A stretch of DNA of 64,000 nt from an uncultured Psychrobacter sp. (GTDB lineage Bacteria; Pseudomonadota; Gammaproteobacteria; Pseudomonadales; Moraxellaceae), in the NCBI RefSeq assembly GCF_947495825.1, contig NZ_CANMAH010000012.1, positions 1 through 64,000 of the forward strand, read 5' to 3'. Position numbers and translations under genes: made by a program. The notes under the pieces were generated by a model. It saw nothing but the letters and a program-made list of their open reading frames with translations. It was not told the origin of the DNA and ran no database searches. The stretch's first letter is position 1, and every line of letters starts with the position of its first letter. Of the stretch, positions 1 through 9,984 are shown in pieces.

Positions 1-138
1 CTCAGCAAAAATCCACACAAGTTGTTCTTTAGTTCTGCTTTTAAATAATGCCCTATACTGTCGTCCAGTAGTAGGTTTTGCAAATCTTTAACCAACTATT
101 AACAAGTTAATTTGCTTCTTCTAATTGGTAAGCTACCT

Positions 139-166
139 ATTGTATCATTAGTTGATACCATGTCAA
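139..166 (-). promoter_or_regulatory. Second tandem promoter P2 of the same leader
   Basis: Minus-strand TTGACA (161-166) and TACAAT (139-144) are separated by 16 bases, about 120 bases downstream of P1. Tandem P1/P2 promoters before a long untranslated leader are typical of bacterial rRNA operons. The remaining 1-138 on this strand has no ORF and would be the transcribed leader or pre-16S processing region. The identity of the downstream gene is inferred. Confidence 0.6.
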
Positions 167-258
167 GCTTTTATTTGCTAATATTTCAGTAAGTTAGCTG
201 CTTCGTTATCAGTGAATATTTCCACTATTTACGCCGCGCTTCCTTTGCTGTGGGGCGT

Positions 259-286
259 ATTATAGACTCTTTATATTCAGTGTCAA
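259..286 (-). promoter_or_regulatory. Strong promoter P1, rRNA-type, firing out of the window
   Basis: On the minus strand there is a perfect -35 TTGACA (281-286) and a perfect -10 TATAAT (259-264) with a 16-base spacer. A GC-rich discriminator (ACGCCCC) follows the -10 and AT-rich DNA lies upstream. This combination is characteristic of growth-regulated, stringently controlled rRNA P1 promoters. The transcript would run left through a leader with no ORF and leave the window, so the rRNA gene itself is inferred and not seen. Confidence 0.7.
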
Positions 287-299
287 CTGTTTTTCTAGA

Positions 300-1008
300 T
301 GTTTTTAAATTAAATAAAGAGGGTAGAAAATAAGGTATATTTTTCAATAGTTTAGACAACTAGGGAGGTTTTATAGTTTTTATATAACATAAGAAAACGT
401 TGGTAGTTCTCAAAGGATAGTCAAATTACTCTGTTTAAAGCTTTAAGCCTTTCCTGTTTTTAGTGTCTCTAAGTCTCTTTGTCTGCCTATTCACTCTTAA
501 GACTGCACTATTGATATTGATACAAGTAGTCCTTATATATGGATACTGCTTATAATATAGTAGCACTATTATAGTAGGCATCATTCATGAAGCCATTTAG
601 ATCAAAAGTCTATTATCAGAGAACATGAATGACTTATAGCCTTTGATGCAGTTGGATACTTTTTTTGAATATACGTCTATGTAAGATATGCTGTTACTCC
701 CCCGCTATCTAGTGTTTGTAGATGGTTTTTGTTATAGTAGTTGCCCTTATGGCATTACTTATCTTACGTTGTTAGCCAACGCTATATAAGAGGTACTTTG
801 CTATGTTCGGTGATGTATTATAGATCTACTTCCAATATAAGTAGTAGATTGAATAATTAGATGATCGGTCATATGCTAAGTACGTTTGATTAATGCCTAT
901 CTCTTTTGATGTATCACATCTAACGTATATAACTTATTTGGTCTTACGGTCATATGATTGATAGTTGCAATCATCACTGCTAGCGGACCTAAAACAGGTG
1001 AACAGATT
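300..1008. other. AT-rich intergenic region between rRNA-type promoter and thrS
   Basis: No convincing ORF lies here on either strand. It separates divergent transcription units (probable rrn to the left, thrS to the right). TATAAT at 551-556 could be a -10 for thrS, but I see no well-spaced -35, so the thrS promoter is not assigned. The in-frame extension of thrS into this region (from 958) is rejected because homology begins at 1009. Confidence 0.5.
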
Positions 1009-2943
1009 ATGGTAGCGATTACTTTGCCCGATGGAAGCATAAAAGACTTCGAAGGCAATACTACAGTCATGGAAGTGGCGCAAAGCATTGGGGCAGGTCT
1101 TGCTAAGGCTACGGTCGCTGGACGTGTAGATGGCCATTTGGTTGATGCTTCTGATCCTATCACTCATGATGCAAAGGTCGAGATTGTTACTCCAAAGGAC
1201 GATGATGGTGTTGATATTATTCGTCACTCATGCGCACATCTACTTGGTCATGCGGTCAAACAACTTTATCCTGATGTAAAAATGGTTATTGGGCCTGTCA
1301 TTGATGATGGTTTTTATTATGATATCTATAGTGAGACGCCATTTACACCTGAGCATATGGAAGCTATCGAAAAACGTATGATGCAGCTGATTAAGCAAGA
1401 TTATGACGTTATCAAAAAAATGACGCCACGCGATGAAGTCATCAAGATATTTGAAGAACGCGGTGAAGATTATAAGCTCAAACTGATCAATGACATGCCA
1501 GGCGAAGAGGCTTTTGGCCTGTATCATCATCAAGAATACGTCGATATGTGCCGTGGTCCGCATGTGCCAAATACGCGCTTCTTAAAAGTATTTAAACTGA
1601 CTAAAATGTCGGGTGCATACTGGCGCGGTGATGCCAAGAATGAGCAGCTACAGCGTATCTATGGCACAGCTTGGGCGGATAAAAAAGACCTAAAAGCTTA
1701 TATTCAGCGTATCGAGGAAGCTGAAAAACGCGACCACCGTAAGATTGGTAAAGCGCTCAATCTATTTCATATGCAAGAGCAAGCGCCAGGTATGGTGTTT
1801 TGGCATGCCAATGGTTGGACGATTTATCAAGTGCTTGAGCAGTATATGCGTAAAGTACAATATGATAACGGTTACGAAGAAATTAAAACGCCCCAAATCG
1901 TCGATCGTAGCTTATGGGAGCGTTCAGGTCATTGGGGTAACTATGCAACTAATATGTTTACCACATCGAGCGAGAATCGCGACTATGCGGTAAAACCAAT
2001 GAACTGCCCGTGTCATGTGCAAGTATTTAATCAGGGTTTAAAATCTTACCGTGACCTGCCACTGCGTATGGCAGAGTTTGGCTCATGTCATCGAAATGAG
2101 CCTTCAGGATCGCTACATGGCTTGATGCGTGTCCGTGGCTTTACTCAAGATGACGCACATATCTTTTGTACGCCCGCACAGATTCAGCAGGAAGTCGCCG
2201 ACTTTATCAAGCTGACTTTGGCTGTTTATGAAGACTTTGGTTTTGATAATATCATTATGAAGCTCTCGACTCGCCCTGAAAAGCGTGTCGGTAGTGATGA
2301 ATCATGGGATTTTGCAGAAAAAGCTTTGGCTGATGCACTTGATAGCTCAGGTCTTGACTGGGATTACTTGCCAGGCGAAGGTGCATTTTATGGCCCTAAA
2401 ATTGAATTTAGTCTTAAAGACTCGTTAGGACGCATTTGGCAGTGCGGCACCATTCAGGTTGACCCGAATATGCCTGAGCGTCTCGACGCTGAGTTTGTCA
2501 ATGAACAAAACGAGCGTGACATACCTATTATGCTTCACCGTGCAATCTTAGGATCGTTTGAGCGTTTTATAGGTATATTGATTGAGCACTATGCTGGTTG
2601 GATGCCTGTTTGGCTTGCGCCGCAACAAGTGGCAGTCATGAATATCACCGATAAACAAGCAGAAAACTGCCAAAACGTCGTCAGCGAGCTAAAAAATGCA
2701 GGTTTACGTGCGGTTAGTGACTTGCGTAACGAAAAGATTGGATTTAAGATACGAGAGAAAACATTAGAACGTATTCCCTATATGCTAGTATTAGGGGATA
2801 AAGAAGTTGAAACAGGCAGTGTCAACGTCCGAACCCGTGAAGGTGAAAACCTAGGCGTGATGACTGTCTCTGAATTTATTACCTTAGTACAGACTGCCGT
2901 TGCCAAAAAAGGCCGTCAGAATCAAAAAACAGATCAGGAGTAA
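1009..2943 (+). CDS. thrS: Threonine--tRNA ligase
   Basis: Class II aminoacyl-tRNA synthetase that charges tRNA-Thr in the cytoplasm. The 644-residue product is the usual full length. It has an N-terminal TGS domain (starts [10 protein letters not shown], as in other ThrRS), an editing domain with the HxxxH pair (HSCAHLLGH, His73 and His77), and a catalytic core with the zinc cysteine in MNCPCHV (around 331-337) and motif 2 near [12 protein letters not shown]. The anticodon-binding domain is at the C-terminus. I chose ATG 1009 over the upstream in-frame ATG 958 because AGGTGA lies just ahead of it and the known N-terminus begins there. It is followed after 5 bases by infC, the classic thrS-infC arrangement. 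Confidence 0.98.
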   Translation: MVAITLPDGSIKDFEGNTTVMEVAQSIGAGLAKATVAGRVDGHLVDASDPITHDAKVEIVTPKDDDGVDIIRHSCAHLLGHAVKQLYPDVKMVIGPVIDDGFYYDIYSETPFTPEHMEAIEKRMMQLIKQDYDVIKKMTPRDEVIKIFEERGEDYKLKLINDMPGEEAFGLYHHQEYVDMCRGPHVPNTRFLKVFKLTKMSGAYWRGDAKNEQLQRIYGTAWADKKDLKAYIQRIEEAEKRDHRKIGKALNLFHMQEQAPGMVFWHANGWTIYQVLEQYMRKVQYDNGYEEIKTPQIVDRSLWERSGHWGNYATNMFTTSSENRDYAVKPMNCPCHVQVFNQGLKSYRDLPLRMAEFGSCHRNEPSGSLHGLMRVRGFTQDDAHIFCTPAQIQQEVADFIKLTLAVYEDFGFDNIIMKLSTRPEKRVGSDESWDFAEKALADALDSSGLDWDYLPGEGAFYGPKIEFSLKDSLGRIWQCGTIQVDPNMPERLDAEFVNEQNERDIPIMLHRAILGSFERFIGILIEHYAGWMPVWLAPQQVAVMNITDKQAENCQNVVSELKNAGLRAVSDLRNEKIGFKIREKTLERIPYMLVLGDKEVETGSVNVRTREGENLGVMTVSEFITLVQTAVAKKGRQNQKTDQE

Positions 2944-2948
2944 TACCT

Positions 2949-3470
2949 ATTAAACAGTCAAACCGTCTAAACACCAATGAAGATATCAGTGTTAAAGAAG
3001 TTCGTCTTGTCAGAGAGGACGGCGAACAAATGGGCGTGGTCGATATCGATACCGCGATGAAAGCGGCACGTGATGAAAACCTAGACTTAGTTGAATTAGT
3101 GCCCGATGCCAAGCCGCCAGTATGTAAGATCATGGATTACAAGCATTTCCTTTATGATCAAAAGCAAAAGGCGAAAGAGGCTAAGAAGAACCAAAAGCAA
3201 ACCCAGCTTAAAGAGATGAAACTACGTCCTAGTACTGAAGAAGCCGACTATCAGGTAAAACTGAAAAAAATCATCAGCTTCTTAGAAGATCAAGACAAAG
3301 TTAAAGTTAGCATCCGTTTTCGTGGTCGTGAAATGGCGCACCAAGAAATTGGTCGTAAGCAACTTGAGCGTATCATAGAAGATACGGCTGAAATATCCAA
3401 TGTCGAGCAGCCTCCAAAGATGGAAGGTCGACAAATGGGTATGTTGCTTGGTCCTACTAAGAAAAAATAA
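2949..3470 (+). CDS. infC: Translation initiation factor IF-3, AUU start
   Basis: IF-3 binds the 30S subunit and controls start-codon fidelity and subunit dissociation. The 173-residue frame carries the N-domain ([12 protein letters not shown]), the linker rich in Lys/Gln, and the C-domain signature [14 protein letters not shown], ending in GPTKKK. No ATG exists upstream of codon 28, yet family homology starts well before that ATG (3030). An ATT codon at 2949 lies 8 bases after AGGAG (2936-2940), the ideal distance; ATA at 2943 is too close. AUU starts are known for infC and support autoregulation by IF-3 discrimination against non-AUG codons. The Shine-Dalgarno overlaps the end of thrS, so expression is coupled to thrS. 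Confidence 0.95.
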   Translation: MKQSNRLNTNEDISVKEVRLVREDGEQMGVVDIDTAMKAARDENLDLVELVPDAKPPVCKIMDYKHFLYDQKQKAKEAKKNQKQTQLKEMKLRPSTEEADYQVKLKKIISFLEDQDKVKVSIRFRGREMAHQEIGRKQLERIIEDTAEISNVEQPPKMEGRQMGMLLGPTKKK

Positions 3471-3519
3471 TTGGACAGTAAACCTTTAAGTTTGTCATAT
3501 TTACTTATTTTTGTTTTTG

Positions 3520-3554
3520 ACCATCAATATGCTGCGGGGTATTGATGGTTTTTT
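3520..3554 (+). terminator. Rho-independent terminator after infC
   Basis: A 10-base stem (3520-3529 with 3540-3549) encloses a 10-base loop and is followed by a run of T. It closes the thrS-infC transcription unit. Confidence 0.85.
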
Positions 3555-3805
3555 ACTATTAGTTATTGTAATTTTACGATACCAACCTCCATATAGTTTT
3601 ACAGAGTCAGTCTTTATAACCTCCTGATTACACGGTAATCTTAAAATCTACTTTGCATTTCCTATTAATGATAATTTAATAACCGTAAGTCAATTAATAG
3701 ATTTTTAGCGATTATGACACTTGCTTAAACTAGCAGACTGGACGTTAACTAACATTATTGAATAACCCAAACATTTTAATCTATCATTTATCGACAGGAA
3801 TAATT
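3555..3805. other. Intergenic region upstream of the TelA-family gene
   Basis: About 250 AT-rich bases between the infC terminator and the next gene. It presumably holds that gene's promoter. I see no repeat, RNA or convincing -35/-10 pair. Confidence 0.4.
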
Positions 3806-5050
3806 ATGCAAGAACTTACACCGCCAGAAAATACAAATACACCGAGTATCTCTCTGACTCCGCCCGACCCTGTAAAAGAGATAGAAAAAAGCGAAGCGGA
3901 TCAGATGGTTAAACTGGATAAAAGTCAGATCCCAGAGCTCGACGCCAAAGTCGATGCTTTTGTGGATCATGTCATTACCAATCCAGTAAATAGTCCTGAC
4001 TTTCAAGAAAACCTACAGTCGATTCATAACCTAGGTACCAAAGAGATCCGAGAGTCAGCTCAGGTATCTAACCGGATGCTAGAACTTCCTGCTAAAAGCA
4101 TCAATGATAGCTTGTTTGATAATTCTCCAATTGCCAAATCACTAACAGAATTGCGCGGTATCGTAGAAGATTTGGATCCAAGCAAAAAAGAGCTGACTAA
4201 CTCACGTAAGTTGTTTGGCATCATACCGTTTGGCAACAAAGTCCAAGATTATTTTCGTCAATATGAATCTGCGCAGTCGCATATCAACGCGGTGGTGACC
4301 AGTCTTTATAATGGTAAGGATGAGCTGCTTAAAGACAACGCGATGATTGAGCAAGAAAAAGTCAACATGTGGGATTTGATGCAATCCATTCGCCAGTATA
4401 TATATGTCGGCAAAAAGATTGATGAGCAACTTGAGCAAAAAGTCTACTCTTTAGAAGCGACCGATCCTGAAAAGGCGCGTATTATTAAAGAAGAGATGCT
4501 GTTTTATGTACGCCAAAAAAACACTGACTTTTTGACGCAGTTGGCTGTCAACGTACAGGGTTATTTAGCATTAGATACCATTCGCAAAAATAATTTGGAA
4601 CTTATCAAAGGTGTGGATCGTGCGACCACGACTACCATCTCAGCATTACGGACAGCAGTAGTGGTTGCACAGGCCATGACAAATCAAAAACTGGTTCTAG
4701 ATCAGATTACTGCATTAAATAAAACCACTAGTAGCTTGATTGAATCAACCTCTGCGATGCTCAAACGTCAATCTGGTGAAATTCATGAACAAGCAACCAG
4801 TAGTACTATTGAGCTTGATAAACTACAAAACGCCTTCAATAATGTCTATGATACGATGGATATGATTAGTAATTACAAAGTTGAAGCCTTAGAAAATATG
4901 AAGCAAACAGTCAATACTCTAACGAGCGAAGTAGATAAAGCACAAAAGTATTTAGACAAATCTAACCAAACGACTGTCCTTGAAGTATCAAAAGAGTTAG
5001 ATAGTAAAAAGATTACAGACAAATCTAGCACCACTGATATCGACATTTGA
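3806..5050 (+). CDS. Toxic anion resistance protein, TelA family
   Basis: A 414-residue, highly charged, largely helical soluble protein that resembles the TelA/KlaA family (Pfam toxic anion resistance). Recognisable blocks include the middle segment around IPFGNKVQDYFRQYESAQ, the helix WDLMQSIRQYIYVGKKID, and the alanine/threonine-rich VDRATTTTISALRTAVVVAQ. Family members are linked to tellurite or other envelope stress in some species, but their biochemical function is not settled. The start is ATG 3806, preceded by AGGAA; the longer frame from 3758 has no Shine-Dalgarno. The C-terminus is a predicted coiled coil with a polar tail. No XpaC partner gene lies beside it. Confidence 0.85.
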   Translation: MQELTPPENTNTPSISLTPPDPVKEIEKSEADQMVKLDKSQIPELDAKVDAFVDHVITNPVNSPDFQENLQSIHNLGTKEIRESAQVSNRMLELPAKSINDSLFDNSPIAKSLTELRGIVEDLDPSKKELTNSRKLFGIIPFGNKVQDYFRQYESAQSHINAVVTSLYNGKDELLKDNAMIEQEKVNMWDLMQSIRQYIYVGKKIDEQLEQKVYSLEATDPEKARIIKEEMLFYVRQKNTDFLTQLAVNVQGYLALDTIRKNNLELIKGVDRATTTTISALRTAVVVAQAMTNQKLVLDQITALNKTTSSLIESTSAMLKRQSGEIHEQATSSTIELDKLQNAFNNVYDTMDMISNYKVEALENMKQTVNTLTSEVDKAQKYLDKSNQTTVLEVSKELDSKKITDKSSTTDIDI

Positions 5051-5174
5051 TTAAACAGTCTATCCAAAACAGTCAGCTATCGAATATATATAACCTCATT
5101 GACGTCGGGTATTGAAGCGTCGTTCGTGTTAAGATAGCCATTATTAATAATTTTAAAAATAGATACGGTAATTT

Positions 5175-7442
5175 ATGAGTTGGAATGATCCAAACGCCTC
5201 AAGTGAGGCACAAAAATATGAGAATCCTATCCCGAGTCGTGAGCTGATACTTGCCACGATTAATGAGCATGGCGAAGTCACCCATAAACAGTTGGCGCAG
5301 ATCTTTAAGATTGAAGATCCAGAGCAATTTGATGCCTTGGGTAACCGCCTAAAAGCTATGGCTCGTGATGGACAAGTAAACCGCGAAGGTCGCCCTTATC
5401 GCTTTCGTGCAGTCACGCAACAAGATGTGGTCACTGGCACAGTATCCGCCCATCCTAAAGGCTTTGGCTTTGTCGTATTAGAAGATATGCCAGACCTGTT
5501 TTTGCATGAAAAACAAATGCGCTGGGTGTTTAATGGTGATATGGTCAATGCTGTGGGTACTACGACCGATAATCGTGGGCGTACAGAAGGTCGTATTGTT
5601 GATGTGACTGAACGTCATCAAAACCAGTTTATTGGTACGCTTGCTCGCGATGAAGATGGCTACTGTGTTGAGCTTAGTAGTCCTAATAACCATCAACCGA
5701 TTACAGTCACTGATGATAATGTACAAGCGGTAAGTGCTAAGCTGGGTGATCCAGTCAAAGTCGATGTGATCGACTGGCCTAATCAGCATGAGTTTGCTAC
5801 TGGTAAGATTACAGAAGTACTAAACGACGACAATGACCGTGAACTTATTATTGAGACTACCCTGCTCAATTACGATATACCGTCTGAATTTAGTGCAGCA
5901 GCCCTTAAACAAGCCAACGATTATAGGGAACCTAGCAAAAAAGACTTTAAAGGTCGTACGGACTTACGTGACTTGCCGTTAATTACTATTGATGGGGAAG
6001 ATGCGCGCGACTTCGATGATGCTGTGTTTGCTGAAAAACGCTCTGGTGGTAACTATCGAGTGTTGGTTGCTATTGCTGATGTCAGTCACTATGTCACGCC
6101 AAACTCTCCACTTGATCAAGACGCTTATGAGCGTGGCACGTCTGTTTATTTTCCACATCGTGTAATTCCAATGCTACCTGAAGTGTTGTCAAATGGCTTG
6201 TGTTCATTAAACCCTTCAGTTGATCGCCTATGTATGGTTGCTGATATTAAAATATCACGTGCAGGCAAGGTAACAGGTTACGAGTTTTATCCTGGTGTTA
6301 TGCATTCACAAGCACGCTTAACCTATAACCAAGTAAATGACTACTTTGCTAATCCTAAAGATAAAAGCGTGCCAGAATCTTTAACAGGTAATAAAGATGT
6401 CAAAAAGTCTGTCGATACACTTCATCAACTATATGAACTGCTTATCAAAAAGCGTGAAGATCGCCACGCAATGGAGTTTGAAACGGTTGAGACTTATATA
6501 AAGTTCAATGAAGAAGGCGGTATTGCGGACATATTACCACGTACACGCGGTGATGCTCATAAGCTCATTGAAGAGTGTATGCTGCTTGCCAATACTTGTG
6601 CAGCAAACTTTGCGCTAAAACATGAGCTGCCAGTTTTGTACCGTAATCATGATAAGCCTGATAGCGAAAAATCAATGCGTATTCACGAATATGCGAAGAA
6701 TTTCGGTTTAAGCTTCCCTGAAGAGAACCCTACGCAAGCCGATTATCAGCGTATTATTGATGCGACAAAAGATCGTCCAGATGCAATCAGCATCCATAGT
6801 ATGCTGCTGCGCTCCATGATGCAGGCTAACTATGCACCTGACAATATCGGTCACTTTGGTTTAGCTTACGATGAGTATAGTCACTTTACCTCACCGATTC
6901 GTCGTTACCCTGATCTTATGTTACATCGCGCGATTAAAGCTAAGGTGACCAATAGTAAGCAGCCTGTTATGGACTTTTCTTTGGATGAGGCAGGTACCCA
7001 AACCTCAGATACCGAACGCCGTGCTGAAAAGGCTTCACGTTTTGTCGAGTCTTGGCTGAAGTGTCACTATATGAAAGATCACGTTGGCGAAGAGTTTAAT
7101 GGCGTGGTCACGACAGTAACGAACTTTGGATTATTTGTGACGTTGACTGACCTATATATTGATGGTCTGGTCCATATCTCAAACGTCGGTGATGATTTCT
7201 TTGTTTATGATGAGAATCAGCAGCAGCTCATTGGTAAAGACAAAGGGACTTTGTTTGGACTTGGCGACTTGGTTAAAGTGCAAGTTGCTGGCGTGAATAT
7301 GGATTTGCTTCAGATTGATTTTGACTTAAAAGCAAAGTTGCAAGCCAGTCAAATGAACCAAACAAAGAAAGATCAGACAAAAAAGAGCTCGGCTAAAAAA
7401 AATAGTGGCCGAAGCAATAAAGGTTCAAGCAAGAAGAGCTAA
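5175..7442 (+). CDS. rnr: Ribonuclease R
   Basis: A 3'-5' exoribonuclease of the RNB family that degrades structured RNA in mRNA turnover, ribosome quality control and cold adaptation. The 755-residue product has an N-terminal winged helix (about 20-85, with HKQLAQIF), cold-shock domains (about 85-230), the RNB catalytic domain with the metal-binding acidic cluster TIDGEDARDFDDAV (about 270-283), an S1 domain (about 638-725) and a Lys/Ser-rich basic tail (after 727). Length and order fit RNase R rather than RNase II, which lacks the long basic tail. It is transcribed alone, with a terminator immediately after it. Confidence 0.96.
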   Translation: MSWNDPNASSEAQKYENPIPSRELILATINEHGEVTHKQLAQIFKIEDPEQFDALGNRLKAMARDGQVNREGRPYRFRAVTQQDVVTGTVSAHPKGFGFVVLEDMPDLFLHEKQMRWVFNGDMVNAVGTTTDNRGRTEGRIVDVTERHQNQFIGTLARDEDGYCVELSSPNNHQPITVTDDNVQAVSAKLGDPVKVDVIDWPNQHEFATGKITEVLNDDNDRELIIETTLLNYDIPSEFSAAALKQANDYREPSKKDFKGRTDLRDLPLITIDGEDARDFDDAVFAEKRSGGNYRVLVAIADVSHYVTPNSPLDQDAYERGTSVYFPHRVIPMLPEVLSNGLCSLNPSVDRLCMVADIKISRAGKVTGYEFYPGVMHSQARLTYNQVNDYFANPKDKSVPESLTGNKDVKKSVDTLHQLYELLIKKREDRHAMEFETVETYIKFNEEGGIADILPRTRGDAHKLIEECMLLANTCAANFALKHELPVLYRNHDKPDSEKSMRIHEYAKNFGLSFPEENPTQADYQRIIDATKDRPDAISIHSMLLRSMMQANYAPDNIGHFGLAYDEYSHFTSPIRRYPDLMLHRAIKAKVTNSKQPVMDFSLDEAGTQTSDTERRAEKASRFVESWLKCHYMKDHVGEEFNGVVTTVTNFGLFVTLTDLYIDGLVHISNVGDDFFVYDENQQQLIGKDKGTLFGLGDLVKVQVAGVNMDLLQIDFDLKAKLQASQMNQTKKDQTKKSSAKKNSGRSNKGSSKKS

Positions 7443-7461
7443 ATAAGACGTTAGAAATAAT

Positions 7462-7494
7462 AAAAAAGGCTAAAGTTAACTTTAGCCTTTTTTT
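7462..7494. terminator. Bidirectional terminator between rnr and the MscS-type gene
   Basis: A perfect palindromic hairpin (AAAAAAGGCTAAAGTT and its complement) flanked by A on one side and T on the other. It can end rnr from the left and the convergent channel gene from the right. Confidence 0.85.
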
Positions 7495-7548
7495 ATGTTT
7501 ATACTTATATTTATGTTCCGTTCTAAGATAGGTTTACATAAAAAAAGC

Positions 7549-9174
7549 TTATTCTTGTGGACTATTTCTATCTAATAAGTCAGTCTCATCAGAATTCTCT
7601 GCAATCTCCTGTTCAACCTTTTCCATCAGCTTCTCATCAGGTCGGGCATCAAATATATCCTCACTGTTATTTGCATTCAAAATTTGCTTTGCTCGTGCCT
7701 TCGCTTGCTGTTTATCCTTATCATCTGTGGTCTGCTTATTTTCTGCGCTAGGAGTCATCGGTGTGACCGTCATTTCAGAACTAGTATTACCCTTACCTTC
7801 TTGCATATGCTCAAAAGCGGTTTCTAACTTATCGTTGAAGCGTAAACGATAAATAGGCTCAGGCAAGCTAAAGCCTTGGTTTTCTAACGCATGTTTAGTT
7901 GCGCGAATGGCGATACTGCGTGCTTTGGCAAAATCAGTCTCTGATTGATCTACCCATACTTGAAACTCAAGCACGATGTTGGAATCGCCAACATGAGTAA
8001 TGATAGCGATGGCCTTGGGTTCATCTAAAACAAAATCTAACGTACCTATCGCGTCTAAACCGACTTTGATTGCCGCTAACGGATCATCATTGGCATCGAC
8101 ACCCAATTCAAATGTAAAACGGCGCTCAGGATTTTTTGTGTAGTTCAAGATAATACCTTTAAAAACCTCAGCATTAGGGATACGTAATTGATTGCCATCC
8201 AACGTCATCAAAATCGTCGCCCGTGAGGTCAAGCGTACTACAATGCCTTCATGCTCATTGATTTTTACCTGATCGCGGGCACGAAATGGCTGACGAATAC
8301 TAAGCATAAGTGACGCTATATAGTTTTCGATAGAGTCTTTTACGGCAAAACCAACAGCAATACCAATCACCCCTGCACCGCCAAGCAATGTACCCAAAAT
8401 AGTTTCTGCACCTATTAAACTTAACGCTAAAATTAGACCAAAGATAATAAAGATCACTTTGATCGTTTGCGATAACAGCTCGGCTACAAAAGGATTGGGA
8501 GTTAGACGTTGCCATATGCCCTGACGTTTGGATAACCAGCTACCAAACCAAGCTACCAAGCCAAACAAAACAATGCCGACTAACAATAGTGGCATGGCTT
8601 TGATTAGATTTGTACCTTGGGCCTTAAGTCCTTGATATACTGTTGAGACATTGTCTTGCACATCAAGCGTTCGATTAATGTTATCTTCAACTGTTACTAC
8701 ATCTGTTAAGCGATTGGTTAGATTAATCGCCTGCTGCGCTTTTTTTTCGTTTGGTGTCTCTCCGCTTAGCGTAACGACGCCTTGAGTAACCGTTACATTG
8801 ACCGCCTGTAAGCCATCAATCTCGGAGAAAATACCGCTAATGCGTTGACGGATATCATTGTCTTTTTGCAAAGTAGGCTTGGTTTCAATTTGAGCATTGT
8901 TGGTACTTTCACCACTGATAACTGGCGGCGCCTCTATCGGTGTTGGCGCTGTCGGTAGCGTACCACCTTCGGCTTCCACCCCAGGCTCTGTACCTGATTC
9001 TGCTTCTGAACTCGTTAAGACACCACTATTTATATCCGTTGCAGCTGCAATACTTGTCAACTCTTCGCCAGCAGCGTAAGCAGGCAAACCATAAAAGATA
9101 CTTATTGATAAAAATAGCTGACCTAGAACTGGCAAATATTTGCGTAAAGGTAGATAGTCAAAAATAGCTATCAT
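7549..9174 (-). CDS. Mechanosensitive channel, MscS family, with a periplasmic BON domain
   Basis: An inner-membrane small-conductance mechanosensitive channel that would vent solutes on hypo-osmotic shock. The 541-residue product has a signal peptide (about 1-34, ending AYA), a low-complexity Pro/Glu/Thr segment, and a BON domain (about 108-165; VTVTQGVVTLSGE). It continues with hydrophobic helices (about 190-290), including the glycine/alanine-rich pore helix near GGAGVIGIAVGFAVKDSIEN. The MscS beta domain follows (RDQVKINEHEGIV ... IPNAEVFKGIILNY), then a C-terminal alpha/beta region and an acidic tail. AAGGA precedes the ATG. BON-MscS fusions are known; BON domains usually contact phospholipid or envelope components. 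It converges on rnr. Confidence 0.9.
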   Translation of the reverse strand: MIAIFDYLPLRKYLPVLGQLFLSISIFYGLPAYAAGEELTSIAAATDINSGVLTSSEAESGTEPGVEAEGGTLPTAPTPIEAPPVISGESTNNAQIETKPTLQKDNDIRQRISGIFSEIDGLQAVNVTVTQGVVTLSGETPNEKKAQQAINLTNRLTDVVTVEDNINRTLDVQDNVSTVYQGLKAQGTNLIKAMPLLLVGIVLFGLVAWFGSWLSKRQGIWQRLTPNPFVAELLSQTIKVIFIIFGLILALSLIGAETILGTLLGGAGVIGIAVGFAVKDSIENYIASLMLSIRQPFRARDQVKINEHEGIVVRLTSRATILMTLDGNQLRIPNAEVFKGIILNYTKNPERRFTFELGVDANDDPLAAIKVGLDAIGTLDFVLDEPKAIAIITHVGDSNIVLEFQVWVDQSETDFAKARSIAIRATKHALENQGFSLPEPIYRLRFNDKLETAFEHMQEGKGNTSSEMTVTPMTPSAENKQTTDDKDKQQAKARAKQILNANNSEDIFDARPDEKLMEKVEQEIAENSDETDLLDRNSPQE

Positions 9175-9246
9175 AAGTATCCTTGATTAAGGTAATGAGC
9201 AATCATTGTCTTTATAAAAAATCCAGACAACCTTATATACAACCAG

Positions 9247-9984
9247 TTAACTGTCTAGGTAACTTTGTGCTTCTCCAAGATCTAGCGTGCCCTCGTAAAT
9301 CGCACGTCCTGTAATGATACCTTCAATACAATCACCATAAGGCTTTAGAAGCTCGATATCTTGCATATCAGTCACCCCGCCCGAGGCTATGACGGGCAAA
9401 CCGCCTTCACGTGCAAGATTGACCGTTTGCTCGATGTTGACGCCTTGCATCATGCCATCACGGGCGATATCGGTATAAACGATGGACGACACTCCGACAT
9501 CAGCGAAGCGCTTGGCAAGCTCAGTCGCTTTGGTGTCCGTGACATTCGCCCAGCCATGGGTGGCTACCATACCGTCTTTGGCATCAATACCAACGATGAT
9601 GTGTCCCGCAAACTCGCGGCAAGCTTCAGTGACAAAATTGGGATCTTCGACCGCTTTGGTGCCAATGATAATATAGGTGAGACCTGCGGTAATATATTGC
9701 TCGATGGTGTTCATATTACGCACGCCGCCGCCTAATTGGATAGGCAAGTTTGGATAGGCTTTGGCAATATCATTGACTACCGATCTATGGACTGGCACCC
9801 CGTCAAATGCACCATTGAGATCAACCAAATGCAAACGCCTCGCTCCCTCTTTCACCCAGCGTCCTGCTACTGCGACAGGATCATTAGAGAATACAGTATC
9901 ATCCTCCATACGGCCTTGTTTTAAGCGTACACATTTGCCATCTTTTAGATCGATAGCGGGAATAATCACAGGCGCAGCACACAT
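9247..9984 (-). CDS. hisA: Phosphoribosylformimino-5-aminoimidazole carboxamide ribotide isomerase
   Basis: Fourth step of histidine biosynthesis: Amadori isomerisation of ProFAR to PRFAR, in the cytoplasm. The 245-residue (beta/alpha)8 barrel shows the first catalytic Asp in [13 protein letters not shown] (Asp12), the phosphate-binding QLGGGVR and SGGV loops, and the second catalytic Asp in [14 protein letters not shown] precedes the start. It stands alone here; hisH and hisB are 25 kb away and hisF is not in the window, so the his genes are dispersed. It is not HisF, because the HisA-type second half ([13 protein letters not shown]) is present. Confidence 0.96.
   Translation of the reverse strand: MCAAPVIIPAIDLKDGKCVRLKQGRMEDDTVFSNDPVAVAGRWVKEGARRLHLVDLNGAFDGVPVHRSVVNDIAKAYPNLPIQLGGGVRNMNTIEQYITAGLTYIIIGTKAVEDPNFVTEACREFAGHIIVGIDAKDGMVATHGWANVTDTKATELAKRFADVGVSSIVYTDIARDGMMQGVNIEQTVNLAREGGLPVIASGGVTDMQDIELLKPYGDCIEGIITGRAIYEGTLDLGEAQSYLDS

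Noticed and set aside
958..1008. N-terminal extension of thrS
   Set aside because: Conserved ThrRS sequence begins at ATG 1009, which has AGGTGA ahead of it.
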